The translations under genes and the position numbers were made by a program. Shown here in pieces: positions 34,801 to 48,463 of a stretch of 64,000 nt of DNA (within the stretch, counting starts at the first letter, position 1; each line of letters opens with the position of its first letter). The notes beneath the pieces are model-generated. The model saw only the letters and a program-made list of their open reading frames with translations. It did not search any database and was not told where the DNA came from. Source of the stretch: Lumnitzera littorea (Eukaryota; Streptophyta; Magnoliopsida; Myrtales; Combretaceae); assembly GCA_024138015.1 (NCBI GenBank), contig JAMXBB010000012.1, forward strand, positions 19,158,110 to 19,222,109, given 5' to 3'.

Positions 34801-35849
34801 AAATAAACATAATTTAAAGAAAGAATGGGATCGATTATATCCTTTTTTAACTTTTTATATTCATACGAATGAGCATGGAGAGATAGTAAAATAAAAAGAG
34901 TTGGATTTATTTAGGGGTATTGAAGGAATTTTATGGACAAAAAAATGTAGAGTCCAAACGGTAGAGGTATCCTCATAAAGATATAGATATAAATATATAT
35001 GTATATATATTATATACATATTATTTTTATTTTTTTGTATTTTTCCTTTTTTTAATCTTTGTTCCAATTTTTTATAATTAATTTAGTTTAATTTATATAA
35101 TTTTATTAAATTATTTATTTTATATAATTATGTAGACTAATTAAATAGCACCAGGTGTCAATCCCCCAAACAAAAAATTAACACCGATGTTAAAAAAATT
35201 GGTTTGAAAACAATCGTAAATTTTGAGGATATACAAAAAATAAATATTTACGACCGAAATAAAAAGAAAAAAAAAACAATGAAGTATTAAAAATTAAAAT
35301 TGTAACTTTTCCAATATTGTGAGGCGACTAGATAGGTCCTGTACAAAACACACTATAGTTGCTCTCCTGATTGATACACGCTCGGATTACGAGATGTGAA
35401 GGTCTGATGTTAAACCTACACTTGGCATGTCCTCCTTCAACCTAAAATAGACCTATGGAGTTGTGAATAAAACATGGAGCTAAGCGACTTTGTACGCCCA
35501 TGTAAGTTCATCAAAATTGTCAATAAGTTCATTTCATGCATGTGTGTTCAACTATAGGAGTTATCTGTAATATTGATATCATGGACAATGTGAGTGGAAA
35601 GAAAATAATCTAATCTCTTGCTTGGGTTCTATGGGTTCTCTATAGGTATGCAATTCAGTTGCTAGACTCAAGTCATGCAATGAATTGCTCCAACGAACTT
35701 AGTCATCACAAATGCCTTACCTATTCATGACACCAATTTTAGCTCGTTTTTAACCTCATCGTATCACGATCCTTATAATTTCTTCCTTATTCTCAGCTTT
35801 AATTAACTTAAATTATCCAAATATTATAGACCTATTGACAAGTGATTTT
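31801..35849. other. AT-rich intergenic DNA, no gene seen
   Basis: These four kilobases are very AT-rich with scattered poly-A. Two stretches (33830-34060 and 34390-34650) share words such as CCTAAAATGGCAATATCTTG versus CCTAAAATTGCAATAACTTG and GGAGCAATCTTTTATCAA versus GGAGCAAACCTTTATCAA. An old local duplication of about 230 bases is therefore present. No open frame is convincing. Confidence 0.5.
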
Positions 35850-36495
35850 AGTCAAGGATGGACATAGGAACATATAATTAAGGGGTAGACTTACTTTAAG
35901 AAAATATATGTTTATTGTCATAATTATATTGCATCTTATATAAGAAATATAATTTCAAATATAAATTATTAAACATTAATTATTTAATAATCCACATTCA
36001 TTTTCAATGTTAATTATTAAAATAAAACTTACTAAATCAAATTATAGAATTAGTATTATTTTACAATAACTTGTGTGATAGATTAGAATTATATTATGAA
36101 CATTGTAATTATTATAATGGTACATTACTAATAAAAAATAGTAGTTCAAGGGAATTTATTTAGCTAAATATGATTTATAATTAACAAATTCAATGGTATT
36201 GGTTATAATGAAACAAAAAAGAAAAGTTTAATAAATGAAATAAGAAAAATATCATTCAAGAAATAAATATATCTAAAAAATAAAAGAAAATGACATACAT
36301 GACATTTGAACCTAAAACCTCATGTTTGTAAAAATAAATACTTAACCACTAAACTATATCTAGTTTTATATTATATTTCACTCTTTAATATATATATAAT
36401 ATATTTTTTGTTTTCTAAAAATTTTAAAAATTAAATTTTCCCCAAGTTGTATGTTTAGGGTGCTGTCGACCCCTAAACTTACCCTTGATTGTTGA
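35850..36495. mobile_element. Candidate non-autonomous element with tRNA-like segment
   Basis: The left end TCAAGGATGGACATAGGAAC, followed by AAGGGGTAGAC, resembles the right end in reverse complement, TCAAGGGTAAGTTTAGGGGT. The inner part is AT-rich. On the minus strand at 36301-36356 a tRNA-like pair of boxes is visible: TAGTTTAGTGG (A box) and GGTTCAAATGTC (B box). This style of sequence is common in plant transposon relics. There is no coding capacity and no certain target duplication. Confidence 0.35.
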
Positions 36496-36635
36496 AAGTG
36501 GTTTTAATATATCTGCTTTAATGCTTAAGTCAATGAAAATTCTAGGAGTATTGCTACTAGTTTCTCATTGAGAACATGATTCAAATCCTCCTTCCTTCAT
36601 GGTTGCTCGCACCCCACACCAACACCCACACACAA

Positions 36636-36672
36636 CCCCTCCCACCCCAACCAAACCCCCCCCCAAAACCCC
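36636..36672 (-). other. C-rich tract with G-quadruplex potential
   Basis: On the plus strand, runs of 4, 3, 4, 9 and 4 C are separated by 1, 1, 7 and 4 bases. The minus strand therefore fits the standard four-run G-quadruplex pattern. It sits in strongly AT-rich surroundings and inside a short frame (36599-36796) that is Pro/Thr-rich only because of this tract. Confidence 0.75.
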
Positions 36673-36799
36673 ACCAAAAAAAGATAAAAAAAGAATTATC
36701 CTTTTTATAGGAGTGAATAGTGAGATATTTATAGAGTGTATTATATCTTTTAGATTCGCTTTGCCATATTTAAAAGATGCAATCCATATTTTTTAAAGT

Positions 36800-39589
36800 G
36801 GATGTTGGTTATGTACTTTTCTAATTAAGTTGAATGGCTTCCATATTATCCTCTTTTCATTTGGTAGACTGGCCTATGCACAATATCTTGACGTCCAAAA
36901 TACTATAGTAAGAATGAAGCTAAGTTATCACTTTTGGGAGAGATTGGTTGAGCTTGCAAGACTTTGATTTGGGTACTAGCAAAGTCCTCCTAATACTAGA
37001 AGCCTATGCAACAAAGTCATATGAGCTTGGGAGGTCACGTAAGGCCTAAGTAGGTCGGTTTAGGTTTGCTTGGCTTTAACCTATGTCTAAGATGACCCAT
37101 TAACAAAGCCTACAACTGATCCATTTCTTAGCTTGTGTATATACTTGCTTTGTTGAGGTTAGACAATTGTGAAATGACCGAATTGCTCTTGTCTAGTTTA
37201 ACCTCGTATAACCTTTGGTGTGGTTTCTAGAAAATTAAAGATTATGACTCATTGGATCTATGGTCTTATGTAGTTTTTATTTGTACTTTTTTTTTTTTTA
37301 CCAACTATCATGTTATAACCTTAGGAAAGAAATTAAATCTAATTCATTTTGTTAAAAAATCAATATTTATATAACTAAACTATAAGTATTGCATTTGTAC
37401 AGATTGTGTATTTAAATTTCAAGTTGCTAAAAGACGAAAATAATGCCATCATGTTTAATAACCTAACTTTTTACTGTGAAAAAAAAAAAAAGAAGAAAGA
37501 AAATATTATATATCACTAGAGTCATTTAACGTGGAACCTAACAAGCACTCAAATATGCTTTTGACATATGTGAAATGAAGATAATGCGTTAGACCCTTCA
37601 ACGTGTAATCACTATTGAAGCAACAGATCACTGATATTTCAAATCCAAGTTTAGTTTTAACAACGAACATCCCAAAATTTTTGAGAAATCGCACTTTCAA
37701 CCCCGATTTTTCACAAATTACGATTCTGGCTCCGACCAACAAAAACTGAAAAATCGAGCTTCATAAGTAATGACCTAAGAATCCTAAATATTAGATTACT
37801 TGCTTAGAAACTACCAAGATACTCCAATGCACACAAATACGCATTGCTGCAACAAAAATAATTCCTTTTCTTTTGCCAGCTCAACAAAACAATTCAAAAT
37901 TCAAAAAATAATGGATCTCGAAGTGAAACTTCCGATTCATGAAAAATTAAAGTCATGAAAATGATATCGCTAAATTCACACGTTGATTTTATTGTTAAAA
38001 ACCAATTCATATAAAGCCTCATTTTATTCCGGAAAATTACCATGGGATTTTTTCTCTTCTCTTACTACGTTTTGTAAAATTATAGACGATTATTAGAAAT
38101 TGGGAGAGATTATGAATGACTTATAAAATTTTTTGACTTTGTGGGATCTATTAGATTGTGAACTTAATAGTAAAACCGGTGCATTTACATAAATTGAAGC
38201 TCCGTTGAGTTTCAACACTCACAAGAGAATATAACAAGCAGGTAATAGGTTATCATAATTTTTAGAAAACTCCAAGTGATTTAATATACAGAGCATATTT
38301 GTTCATTTGGATCAAATCAATGGGTTTATATTTATAATTCAAAATTTTAGAAATTGGAGATGCCAACATGTAAGAAAAGAATCATTGGGTGATACTTGCA
38401 ATTGGAATTATCCAGTGGTGTGTAATCTCTTAAGACATTGATGCGTGGATAATCCAACTATTTATGTAACACTGCAACATCGATTGAAATCCAAATGTTA
38501 GCAACATTAACTTTCTGTCTACTAAGGAGATTTTTGTCATTTGACATGCTAAAATGAAAACAAACATTTTTCGTCTTCTCCACTAATCAGTCATTCTCAT
38601 CTTCTCCATGCTACATAACTAGTTGGGTTGTTCACATATAAGCATTTATTGAGAATAACACATGCCACTGCACAATTCCATTGGGATGTACCGCCCAATG
38701 AATTCATATTTTGTTTGACTTATCCAAGTCTCCCATAGTTTTTCAGTTTCTGAGGCAGCTCAAACTGAGCCAGCATTGGGGTAGGAATGGAATGGCCGTA
38801 ATCGTTGAAGACTGAATTGAATTTGGAAGTTCATGTTCAAGAGGATTTTCAAGCCATTGGGTCAACGTAAAAAACCTGCACGGTTAAAAGTCTACTTCAT
38901 CTTGATTTTGATTACGACATGATCTTTTTCGGAACCAACTTTTGCATTTAATATATGATGCTGCAACATAGGTCTCTTATTGCAATTAGGTTTCTAGCTA
39001 GACACGCGTCTTAAATGGAAAACAAACTTCTTAGATATTTCATTTTCAACAACAATATTGAATCTTCCTTGGAAAATATCTTTCCTGTCGGATTTTTCGA
39101 ACAAAAATATCTGAAAATCATTACTGATTGGTATAAATAAAGCTTATCAGTAAAGTTCTTCTGGATTGACTGAAATAAAATTAAAGAACTGTAATTTCGT
39201 TACGTGAGATTGCTTTTTTCTTTTTTTTTTCCTTTCTAAGAAAAGGAATTATGTATCTTTACACCAACATAACAAATATCTTTGGTCCTTTTGCCAAATG
39301 ACCAATATAACATGATAAACAAAAATAGGAAAAGGTATTAAAGAACTTCGACTAATCCATCATTAAATAATTAATTGACGACAAAAAAACAAAAGTCCAC
39401 CAAATCATCCTCTTTTTTTCCAACCAACCAGAGAGAAACTTGAATCCATCAAGAAAGCATTGATAATTCCTCTGGATCGTAACAACTTTGATGATACATG
39501 CACCTTCGTAGAGGGTTAAATCTGAAATTTGTCTTTTAAGTATAGTAATTAATTAGGCTTGACTAATTTAGTTAAGGTATTAGTGTCCA
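36800..39589. other. Intergenic DNA, no supported gene
   Basis: A 78-residue minus-strand frame (37506-37742) has no recognisable motif. On the minus strand around 38750-38880 a short readable segment, FNSVFNDYGHSIPTPMLAQF, is followed by ELPQKLKNYGRLG. It is bounded by stops and could be a tiny coding relic, but no family is evident. Confidence 0.35.
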
Positions 39590-40100
39590 TCGACCCATGA
39601 ATTTTGGGATGATCAAGAAAAATTTAGTATAGTAGGGTTAGAGTCAGGCCTATTAAATTAGCCTATCCTATATTAACCCTTCTCAATTTGATTTATATTA
39701 AATAACACCTTTTCTTGGTTGGAATTCAAACAGGGAGCACATTTAAATGAACTAATATTGGCCACTGATCCTCATCTCAATTTGATAGATAACATCAATT
39801 ATCAATTTTTATAAATACCCTACCTCCTCAATCATTTGGACATAAGAGAATCTCACACAAATGCTATCGTATAGCTGGATTCCATCCCTTAAAGATCAAA
39901 TAGTCAGTGATTCGAAGAAGACAATACACCTTCATCATATATTTGTGGAGTTCGATGTTATTACACTCATTCACTTGTCATACTAAGTGATAAAGTTGAT
40001 TGAGATTGCTTACTCCTTCTTTATCATTCCCCTCAGTTACGTGTAGCTCGACTTGCATGCACTACATATGTAACACTGACATTTAAACTCCAATACTTAA
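39590..40100 (+). mobile_element. Possible LTR segment related to 31.1-31.8 kb
   Basis: TATAAATA at 39810-39817 is followed by a leader-like segment resembling that after 31439. The upstream part is AT-rich and free of frames. The relationship is visible only around the TATA box and shortly after it. Confidence 0.3.
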
Positions 40101-43100
40101 CACATTTTTTTTTTTTTTACATTATGTAGTGAAGACATGTAGAAAAGCATTACATACTTGATTATTTTTTTTATTTAGTTATAATAGTTGGTGAATTATC
40201 GCAACATAGAGTGCCAATTGATTTATTGAATGGTTGATTTTTTTATTTATCCAAAAACAAGTAATGAGCTATCATTGCACAATGTGCTAGTTGGTCTATT
40301 GACAGGTGAATTTTCTTTGCTTAGTAGGAATGCTAGTGAAAATAAAAAGGGTGCTAGTTAAATACAAACGTTTAATGTTTAGTAACTCTCGTCCTACAAA
40401 TGAAGATCTTCTCCTTCCCATGGGAAGTAAACATCATATGGAAGGTTCTCTTTCTTCTATTCTCTTCTCTTCCATCATTCATCACTTTTATTTATTTATT
40501 TTTTTAGCATACTATTGTATATGTTTTCCATGTAACAACTTACATTTGAGTAGAAATTAGACAATATTAAAGGCTAATTTGAATTTATAGATGTATAAAT
40601 GTGTTTTTTATTTCTTTCCCACGAATTTGTTTGAAATTTATTATTAGTTGGTTATGTATTTTGGTTGAAATATGTATGTATGTTGTGCTATGTGATCTTG
40701 CTTGTGCATAACTTTTTTTAATAGTTTTTTGCTATGTTTTTCATTAATAGGTATTCTTGCTTTGTTGAAATACGTTATTATGAAAAAAACTTAGTGGAAT
40801 TTTTCTAATAAATATGTTTCTTTTTTGTATTTTTTCTTCCATATAGGTGTGCAATTGTCTACATGTTTAATCAATTAACTTGGATTTTTTCCTTTTGGCC
40901 AATTAATTTACTTAGATTGTGTAGGTGGTTTGTACACTTCTCTTGCAAAAGATTTACCTCTACCCGTGGACCATAACTAGTAGTGGCATTTAGATGGTTA
41001 TGATGTAGCAGATCCAAACATGTATGGTTCAAATGTTGATGAAGATGGTGTTAAGCAAGCTACAAAGGTTGATGATGCTTAAGACACTTTAGAACTCCCT
41101 TCAATGTGCATGGGGCTATATAAGGGCAAGATAGGGTAAATCAAATGTAGGTAGAAATTATGGTTCTTGAAAGGGTGTGAGGAGGGTCATAGGCGACTAT
41201 CCTAGGTAGCTGCTAGTGGATTTTAGAGTTAGACATTGCATGTTGAGCTTGTTGTGTGTTGTAGGGAAATGTGGAAAAGCTTAAACACCTAATCTATGGA
41301 CTTCTGCTACAAAAAAACTCATGGTAACATATTATATGCTTTGTAGATACGGATTGTGTTTAACTACTCAATATTTGAATAGTTTTAGGTTTCACCCATG
41401 ATTGAAGAAGTTTGAAGTAGGATAATGGGAAGGCAAGAGAACGGGAAAGGATCCTACACCTTACCATTTATGGATGTTGTAGGTTACTACAAGGAAATGG
41501 GCAAGGCTAAGTAGAACAAATTATCTAAGGGATTTAAGCATAAGATGAATGATGAAGGCATAGTGTGATCTCTTCAACACAAATCCAAATTGTAATATAA
41601 AAACTTACTACATGTTATTTGTACAATCTAGTGTGCTTGAAAGTTATTAGTAAACATACTTAAAGATAACGTTGTCAAGAAGTCAATGTGAAAAAGAAGA
41701 AAGTTTGTAATATAACCACATGGTTGGTATGTACTCATTTATGTACACAAGTTGGCCAAATATATTTGCTTCTTATTTATATTTAAGTGAATAAATATTT
41801 AAACAAGGCCCTAATTCTTGCTCATCTTTTAAGGAAATTGTCCAACATTAGCACATACGAGTGCACATATTGGAGGAGGAGGGCAAAAAATTCTACATAA
41901 TAGATAAACTTGACACCTTAGGAAGCATACAAAAGTAGACGGAATTATAATTTTTTTTTAAAGATTCTATTTGACATTTTAATCTTGGTATAATTAACAT
42001 GTTACCTATGCAATAAAGGAGAAAATGTTGCAAAAGCATGCAAAAATGGTTCCCCTATGTGCAAGTTATTAAGAGAGAGCCTAAGTGCAATATGGTTATC
42101 ATGGAGAAGGTTTTTAAGCACAATCTAGCTATTCACTTGTATTGGGGTACGGAGGAGGGAATAGTGACATTTCACAATACACCAACAGCCAACTAAAGTA
42201 GAAGTATGAAGAGCTATAGTCCTAAATGAATATTTAATGTACCATGCCACCTTATCCATGGCCTCATGTCCATGGTTGTCTACTGCCTCTTCTCCAACTA
42301 ACCAGTTGTAATAGCAACCACATCCCTTGAAATATATCCATTATTCATGGCTACCTTCTACATCTTCATTGAATTGCTAGTTACAATAGCAACCTCCTTA
42401 TAAAGCATATATATAGCCTCCCCCATCTCCTATCCATATTTTTCCTAAATGGCCTAACAATCCTATATAATCCTATCCTTTATTACCTTACCATTTATAT
42501 GGAAACTAAAAAAATTGAAAAATTGATATATTTAATGCATTTTGGATTTTTCCTTTTCTAAACATATAAGGATTGATGATATAACAAGAGATACTTTATT
42601 TTAATGTGGAAAAGAATTTCTATGTGAACTATAGGAGAAACATGCGAGAATTGTGTTGCAAAGGCTATATTAGGCATCTATAAAGAGAATCATAGCTTTT
42701 AATTTTGAGTTAATAATAGATTATGTAAGTTCCTATGTCCTCCCTTCATCTCTCCATCTCTCCTTCTCCATAACTCATTAAAAATCCTTAGTATAGGATG
42801 GTGGTCATGTGGTCATTCTACCATTCTAAACTATTTTACTTTTCTTACCACATTAAATATGTAGATCCACCATTACTAATTTCAATATCCATAGATCCAC
42901 CATTATTAATTTTAGGTCTTTTTTCTTCTTACCATTCCTATCACCATTGATCCATTAGCATTATTATAATAATACCGTCATAAGTCTACTTTTATAGATA
43001 TAACAATTAAGCTAATATTAATTTGTTATAGTATATAGAATAATAGTTCTTTTTATCTATTTTATTTTTTTTATTATCATCGCTTGTGTGGAATTATATG

Positions 43101-43774
43101 ATTGGTTTTGTAGGATTTATTATGCTCACTGGTTGGGTGGGATTTTGTTCCTATAGTAGAAATGATGATATATCTATATGGACCATTTTGACATTTGAAA
43201 AGATAAGTTCGTCTAATAAATGATTAATACAATTTCTTTTCTATAAAATGAAATTCATCTTTCCTTTTAATAAAAAATAGTTATTTTTAAATTAAAATCC
43301 GAATAGTGAACTTGTACTTTAAGGTATAGAAAAAGAAAAGCTAGATAAATTAAAATTTTGGAATTACTTCATGTAACCAATCATCAAACATTTGGAAAAT
43401 CATTTAGATTGTAAATGTTGAACCTAAAATCAAACACCAAATGTTGTCATAATGCTTTGCTTAATAATGAAAACCTATTTAAAAGAAGCTGTATATCTTA
43501 AGAAATAATTTATTAAGTAATATACGCCATGTGTCATACATATTTGGTGTATAAATACTAATAAGATGTTGATATACATGTCATATGCAAATCACACATG
43601 ATAATGGATTTAGAAACTTTTTTTACCATTAATATTTATGTCAATATTTTATTGATATTTATATGCCACGTATATCACATGACATATAATAACTATTGAT
43701 TTTTTTTTTTTTTAATATCATATCCTTGCTACAAATTCTATGGGGAATCAAAATATGTCTTGCATTTATTTTTT
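40101..43774. other. Intergenic DNA, nothing certain
   Basis: No supported gene is present. An 84-residue plus-strand frame at 40306-40560 is Ser/Phe-rich without motif. Short protein-like runs appear at about 40980-41090 and 42060-42190 but are broken by stops and match no family I recognise. They may be transposase relics. Confidence 0.35.
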
Positions 43775-44520
43775 ATGTGTGCTTAGGTGAGAAATATATG
43801 GTTTCTTGTGTTGGGTTTGAAAAGTGATCAATTCAATGCGCATAGTTTTGTTGAATAGATGCTATGCGTCATCCCTAAATATTGTAAACTACATGAAGAT
43901 TGGAGAGCTTTCTTACAAAAAGTATTTTTTATTGTTTGGTTTCTATGAAAGTGTATGTATGAATTCATTTTTTAAAATAAAACCCTCTTAGTTGGTTAAT
44001 TACGTTCTTGGGTGAAGAAATATATGGAAGAAGCACAGCATGTCGCTGAGGCTAACCTTACTGTTTCAAGGAGTATTTCTACAGAAAAAAAAATAAGAGA
44101 TGATACGGTTGGAGTTGATAAGCAATAGAAGAAGCCAGTAGATGGAGTTGCAAAACTCAATTATGATGCAACCTTTGACATGAATACAAGAGCAACTGGG
44201 ATAGGAATTGTGGCATAAGTTTGAAATGGAAGTTTGATTGCAATTTTGGTGTACCAATTTATCTCTTTGAATGTTGAACAAGTTCAGGTAGAGGCTATTC
44301 CACAAAGTTTACTGCTAACAAAAAGAAACTAATGGCAAAAAATCCAAGTGGAGATGGATAACCTGTTTATTTGCAAGAGTTTGTTGAATCTAGTTTCTTG
44401 CTTATGCAAGTTTAGTAGTTTGATTAAGAATATTTTGGCTTTGAAAGACTCTTTCCTTCTTTGTACTTTTCATTTTTGTTTATTGTAGTATTAATGCGTG
44501 TATCGATTGATAACTACCCA
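43775..44520 (+). pseudogene. LINE (L1-type) 3' end: zf-RVT and RNase H-like relic
   Basis: The plus strand reads IWFLVLGLKSDQFNAHSF, a Trp-containing stretch ending VFFIVWFL, then a Lys/Glu linker. After that comes KPVDGVAKLNYDATFD with TRATGIGIVA, the start of the RNase H-like domain (RVT_3) that terminates many plant LINEs. It continues ILVYQFISLNVEQVQVEAIP. The first catalytic Asp is kept (NYDA). Several stops interrupt the frame. A host RNase H-like gene relic is the alternative. No poly-A tail or target duplication is seen, and the 5' parts are absent. Confidence 0.6.
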
Positions 44521-44538
44521 GGCAAGAAAAGGGATGAG

Positions 44539-46330
44539 TGTAAACTCCTCATTTTTGCCTTTCTTAGGTCCATCTCTAGTTTAAGAACCATCTTTTTCGA
44601 AAAAGGCTAAAAATAAACAAAAAGTGTACAAAAATAGCAAATAAAAAAAAAGAAACCAAAAAAATTAAAAAACTAAGAAAAAAAAAAAGAAAAGAAAACC
44701 TAGAAAAATTTTAAAAATTTGAAAAAATCACAAAAAGTGTCTCGTTGTGGTCCATCTAGGTCGATTTAAGGTAGAAACAATTTTTTTTATGTCCAAAACC
44801 ACTTCTAGAGTTAAAATAAATATATACAATTCGATCGAATTAGAAATTTTACACAAAAGTGGACATTTATTGAAAACGAATTTTTCTAGCCTAAGTTCGA
44901 TTGCCTCGTTTTGAAATATTTTGAAAATTCATTTTTCAAGGTGTTTATGGCCTCAAATTATCCCTTAATTGGAGTTAGAATGAACATTTTGTGGCAATTT
45001 GAAGTAAACCAAACGCAAGTACAAACCAAGATCCTAATTCGGTCAAATTAGAAAAATCTTGAAAATATTTTGAACATATATTTGTCACACTCTGTATTTT
45101 CTTGATGAGTATAGTGAAATTTTTTGAAATCGAATAATTAAATGTGTTGTTTAGGATGTTTAAAAAAAAAATAGAAGAATTGCAATTCGCAACAACCAGT
45201 GAAGGAAAGAAAAAGAAAAAGGAAACAGAAAAAGGAAAAATAAGAAAAAAATAGCGATACGTGTCACATGAGGATGTGCCATGTAGTGCTAATGTTGCAC
45301 CATGACAATGCGCTACGTGGCACTACTCACAACGTACCATATAGTGCATTAGGTCAAGACTTTAACCCTTTCTCTTTCCTCTTCTCCTCCCACTTGTACG
45401 ATATAGAAGCTTAAGCTACTAAATTGCCATTTAAATGACAACTTATACTTGAGTATTTTTTACTTGATTTCGCCCGCTTTTTTATCATGAAAAATTATGG
45501 AAATAAAAGGTTAGGAAATCTCTTACTCGTGAAGGTTTAGATTTTGAATTATTATTAAGGAAAATAAGAGAAATGAAAATAATAAATTCTAATGTCCATT
45601 AAATACTCATATCTTGTGCGACAAATTAAACAAATTTGGAGATTTTTATTGCAATATTCTGTTATAGTCTAATACTAAATGAGTAATCACATCCTCCACA
45701 AGTTGTAGAAACTTTAATCTTTCCATTATTTCCATAAATTAGTGACTATTATAGGTTAAAATTGGAAGAACCAATATACACACCCGAATTTGTCATTCTC
45801 ATCAAAGATTCAATCTTTTCCCTATATGGATGTTTCTTGGCCTACACTCATGACTCAATACTATAAATAAAGACCCCCTCCACATACTCATTAAACTTCC
45901 AAGCATTAAAAATCACCACATTACATACAATTGCAACTTTTTCTCTTTAGGTGTTCATAATGCTAAAACCACTATCTTTCTTTGATTTCTCTCATTGTAA
46001 AGCAAATTAATCTGAGATAAAATAGCGAAACATTCTACGTTCATCTTAAAACAAAGCCTAATGGGTAAATTATTTTAATATCGTGGTTAGAGGGAGTAAT
46101 TTTAAATTTGAATCAAGAGTAATGTTTTTTAGAGTTTGTTCAAAATTAACTTAAAGTTTTTATTGAAATTACTGAAGATACCCTCAAGTTTTTTGAGAAA
46201 TTAGCTTAATGGTTTCGTAAAACAACCTCTTGAAAGTTGAGAGCTATTAGCCTTGCCCTGAGAACTGGTCGGAAACCACCTGAACTGATCACCGGTTCGT
46301 TGCTCATTGTAGGTAAGTTCTTCAATCATT
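44539..46330 (+). mobile_element. Probable gypsy LTR, related in style to the solo LTRs
   Basis: The stretch opens TGTAAACTCCTCATTTTTGC, resembling the TGTAGATACCTGATTTTTGC start of solo LTR 2, and is followed by the same kind of long A-rich tract. A TATA box (TATAAATA, 45862-45869) and a leader-like segment come about 1.3 kb in. A less AT-rich block lies near 46240-46320. No internal genes follow and no duplication is evident, so the 3' end is uncertain. Confidence 0.45.
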
Positions 46331-46879
46331 TACTTAAATGCACGTGTTGTTTGAGAAAAAAAGGTTAAAAAACGAAAAAAAAAAATGTGTTTTTGATCTT
46401 GTAATGTTGTGATTTTAGTTGAATGAGTTGTTTTTACACTATTTAATAATCTTGTTAATTAATTGATAATGTGTTTATTATTGTTTCTTTTCTTAATAAT
46501 TCATGAGCAAAGCTTTTTTCCAATTTTTTTTTTGTTGACATGATTTTATGTTTAATAAAATAAATAACATGTTATTAAGTAATTAGCATGTAGGCATGAA
46601 ATAATTAGCATGTTGAGTTTATTTTAGATTTTAATAAATAATTTGACATGTTTGGTGGTTTTAATAAATAATTGAGCTTACTTAGGAATAAATTATTATA
46701 TTTGGCTTATAGTTAGCTCGGGCATGCTTGGTTTTGGTGAGTAATGCTGACGGGTTAAATTTTTCATAATAAATAATTTTCTTATCTTGTTAATGATGTG
46801 TGTTTTGCTATGATAAAGGTATTTTAAAATAAAATGGGCTTTTCCCCAAAATTGGTTTTCTCACACAAAAAGATTTTCA
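46331..46879. other. Intergenic, AT-rich
   Basis: No gene or repeat boundary is recognisable. The words AATAATTAGCATG and TTAATAAATAATT recur. It could be the end of the preceding LTR. Confidence 0.3.
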
Positions 46880-48445
46880 TAAAAAATGTGAGACCTAGAA
46901 TTTTCACGATTGCTTTGAGCAAGTAATTTAGCGTGTTAGTGAAATTAACTCGATTGACTTAGGAATTTACGAATGAGCTTAGGATACTAGTTGAAGAGAT
47001 CCCATGGACCTAGACTTCAAAAATAAAATACAATGATCATAATATAGCTTAAGTAGTATAATTTTATTATATTATCTAATATTCATTGAAATCGTGTAAA
47101 ATAGCCTCGTTAGTTTGTAAATTATTAGAAATAAATTATATATATAATAAAATTATTATATGACGTATAATAACATGTATAATATATATGTTGTGTGTAA
47201 TTTTTATGGATAAACAAGTACCTATAATTAACTAAAATACCCAAATAATTATATTTTAAAATAAATTAGGTCAAAGAAACTAATAAAAATTATAGCCACC
47301 TGGACTAAGTTTAGAATGTGTGTATGGAGTGTAGAAGCCATGTGTAGGGCAATCAAATGGAATCAGCATGCAAATTAACTTGGCATATAAAGCTCATAAG
47401 CTTGAGGAGAGAGAGACTTATTCATTTTCACATCCAAAACACTCTAAAAGTTTTGGTAAATACTCTCTAGAAATCATTCATGCAAAGTTGGATTTGAGAA
47501 AAATATGCTTAGATTTGAAAGTGGAAGAAATAAATTTAGGAAAAAGTGTAAAATTGGTATGCAATCCAAGCTTAGGAGTATTTATGAACCTAGGAGCTTA
47601 CTGGAGTTCAACCGCTAGCACTACCACCACCACCACCAGGAGTCACTCCCAACGTCTAGGCATTCCGATAAGGAGTTGGCTACTGATGGTGGCTCGAGCT
47701 CCATTTTCCAGTGAGGGCCTAATGTAGTCCGATTTTGATTAATTAGGAAAAATATTAAAAATGCTTTGAAAATTATGCAAAAAATTATTTCTACATAATT
47801 TCATGCCTAAAATCTAGAAAAAAAATATTATTTTGTACAAATTTGGTATTATGATATACATCCTTAAGATATCGACAAAATTGAACTATTTTTAATATTG
47901 ACATAAGTGAGTCAAATAATGTAGTTTTGATCTCAAAATTTTTGTATAAACTACTATATACTTATATTAAATTGTTATATAAAGTTTTCAATAAAACTAT
48001 TTTCTATATTTTTCATAATTTTTGAGCCTCTAAATTGTAACTAAAATGGTATTTTAATGAAATTAATTGAATTTTCCTTAATTACCTCACTTAGATTCTA
48101 AGCTTACCTGATTATTGATGCATTTTTGTGGTTTATGGATGCTATTGGAAGGGTTTCATTGGAAGAAGTTAAGAAACTCAAGAACATGTCACATATATGT
48201 ATAATTTAGTAGCATGAGAATATGAGAATTGGTGAACGATGATGTGTTAGATGAGGATTATGGGGAGTAATGAAGTGGAAGAGTGTTAAATGAATTGTAA
48301 AATGGGTCCTTATAATGGAAACTTAGGAGAAAAGTGAGCAAATCATTTAACTATCGGAAGTTAGTTAAGGGTAAAAGATAACTTAGAGGAAGTCCTTAAA
48401 GTAGCAAAGATGCAACAGTCTCACCCTGAAATGGCAAAATCGTAA
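46880..48445 (+). repeat. Dispersed repeat family, copy E (5' half)
   Basis: This aligns with the reverse complement of 55300-56790: TAGTTTGTAAATTATTAGAAAT versus TAGTTTATAAACTTTAGAAAT context, GCTAAAATACC-type words, the CACC/TGGTGG-rich block at 47600-47740, and CACTTAGATTCTAAGCTT near 48090. It lacks the conserved core, because it is cut near 48445 where copy B begins in opposite orientation. A 119-residue frame (47368-47727) crosses the ACC-repeat block; the counterpart copies do not keep it open. Confidence 0.6.
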
Positions 48446-48463
48446 ACCTATGATAGTCCTGCC

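Noticed and set aside
36599..36796. Pro/Thr-rich 65-residue frame
   Set aside because: The composition is produced by the C-rich low-complexity tract; the rest of the frame is random.
47368..47727. 119-residue plus-strand frame in repeat copy E
   Set aside because: It crosses a CAC/ACC repeat block and is not open in the matching parts of copies B and D.
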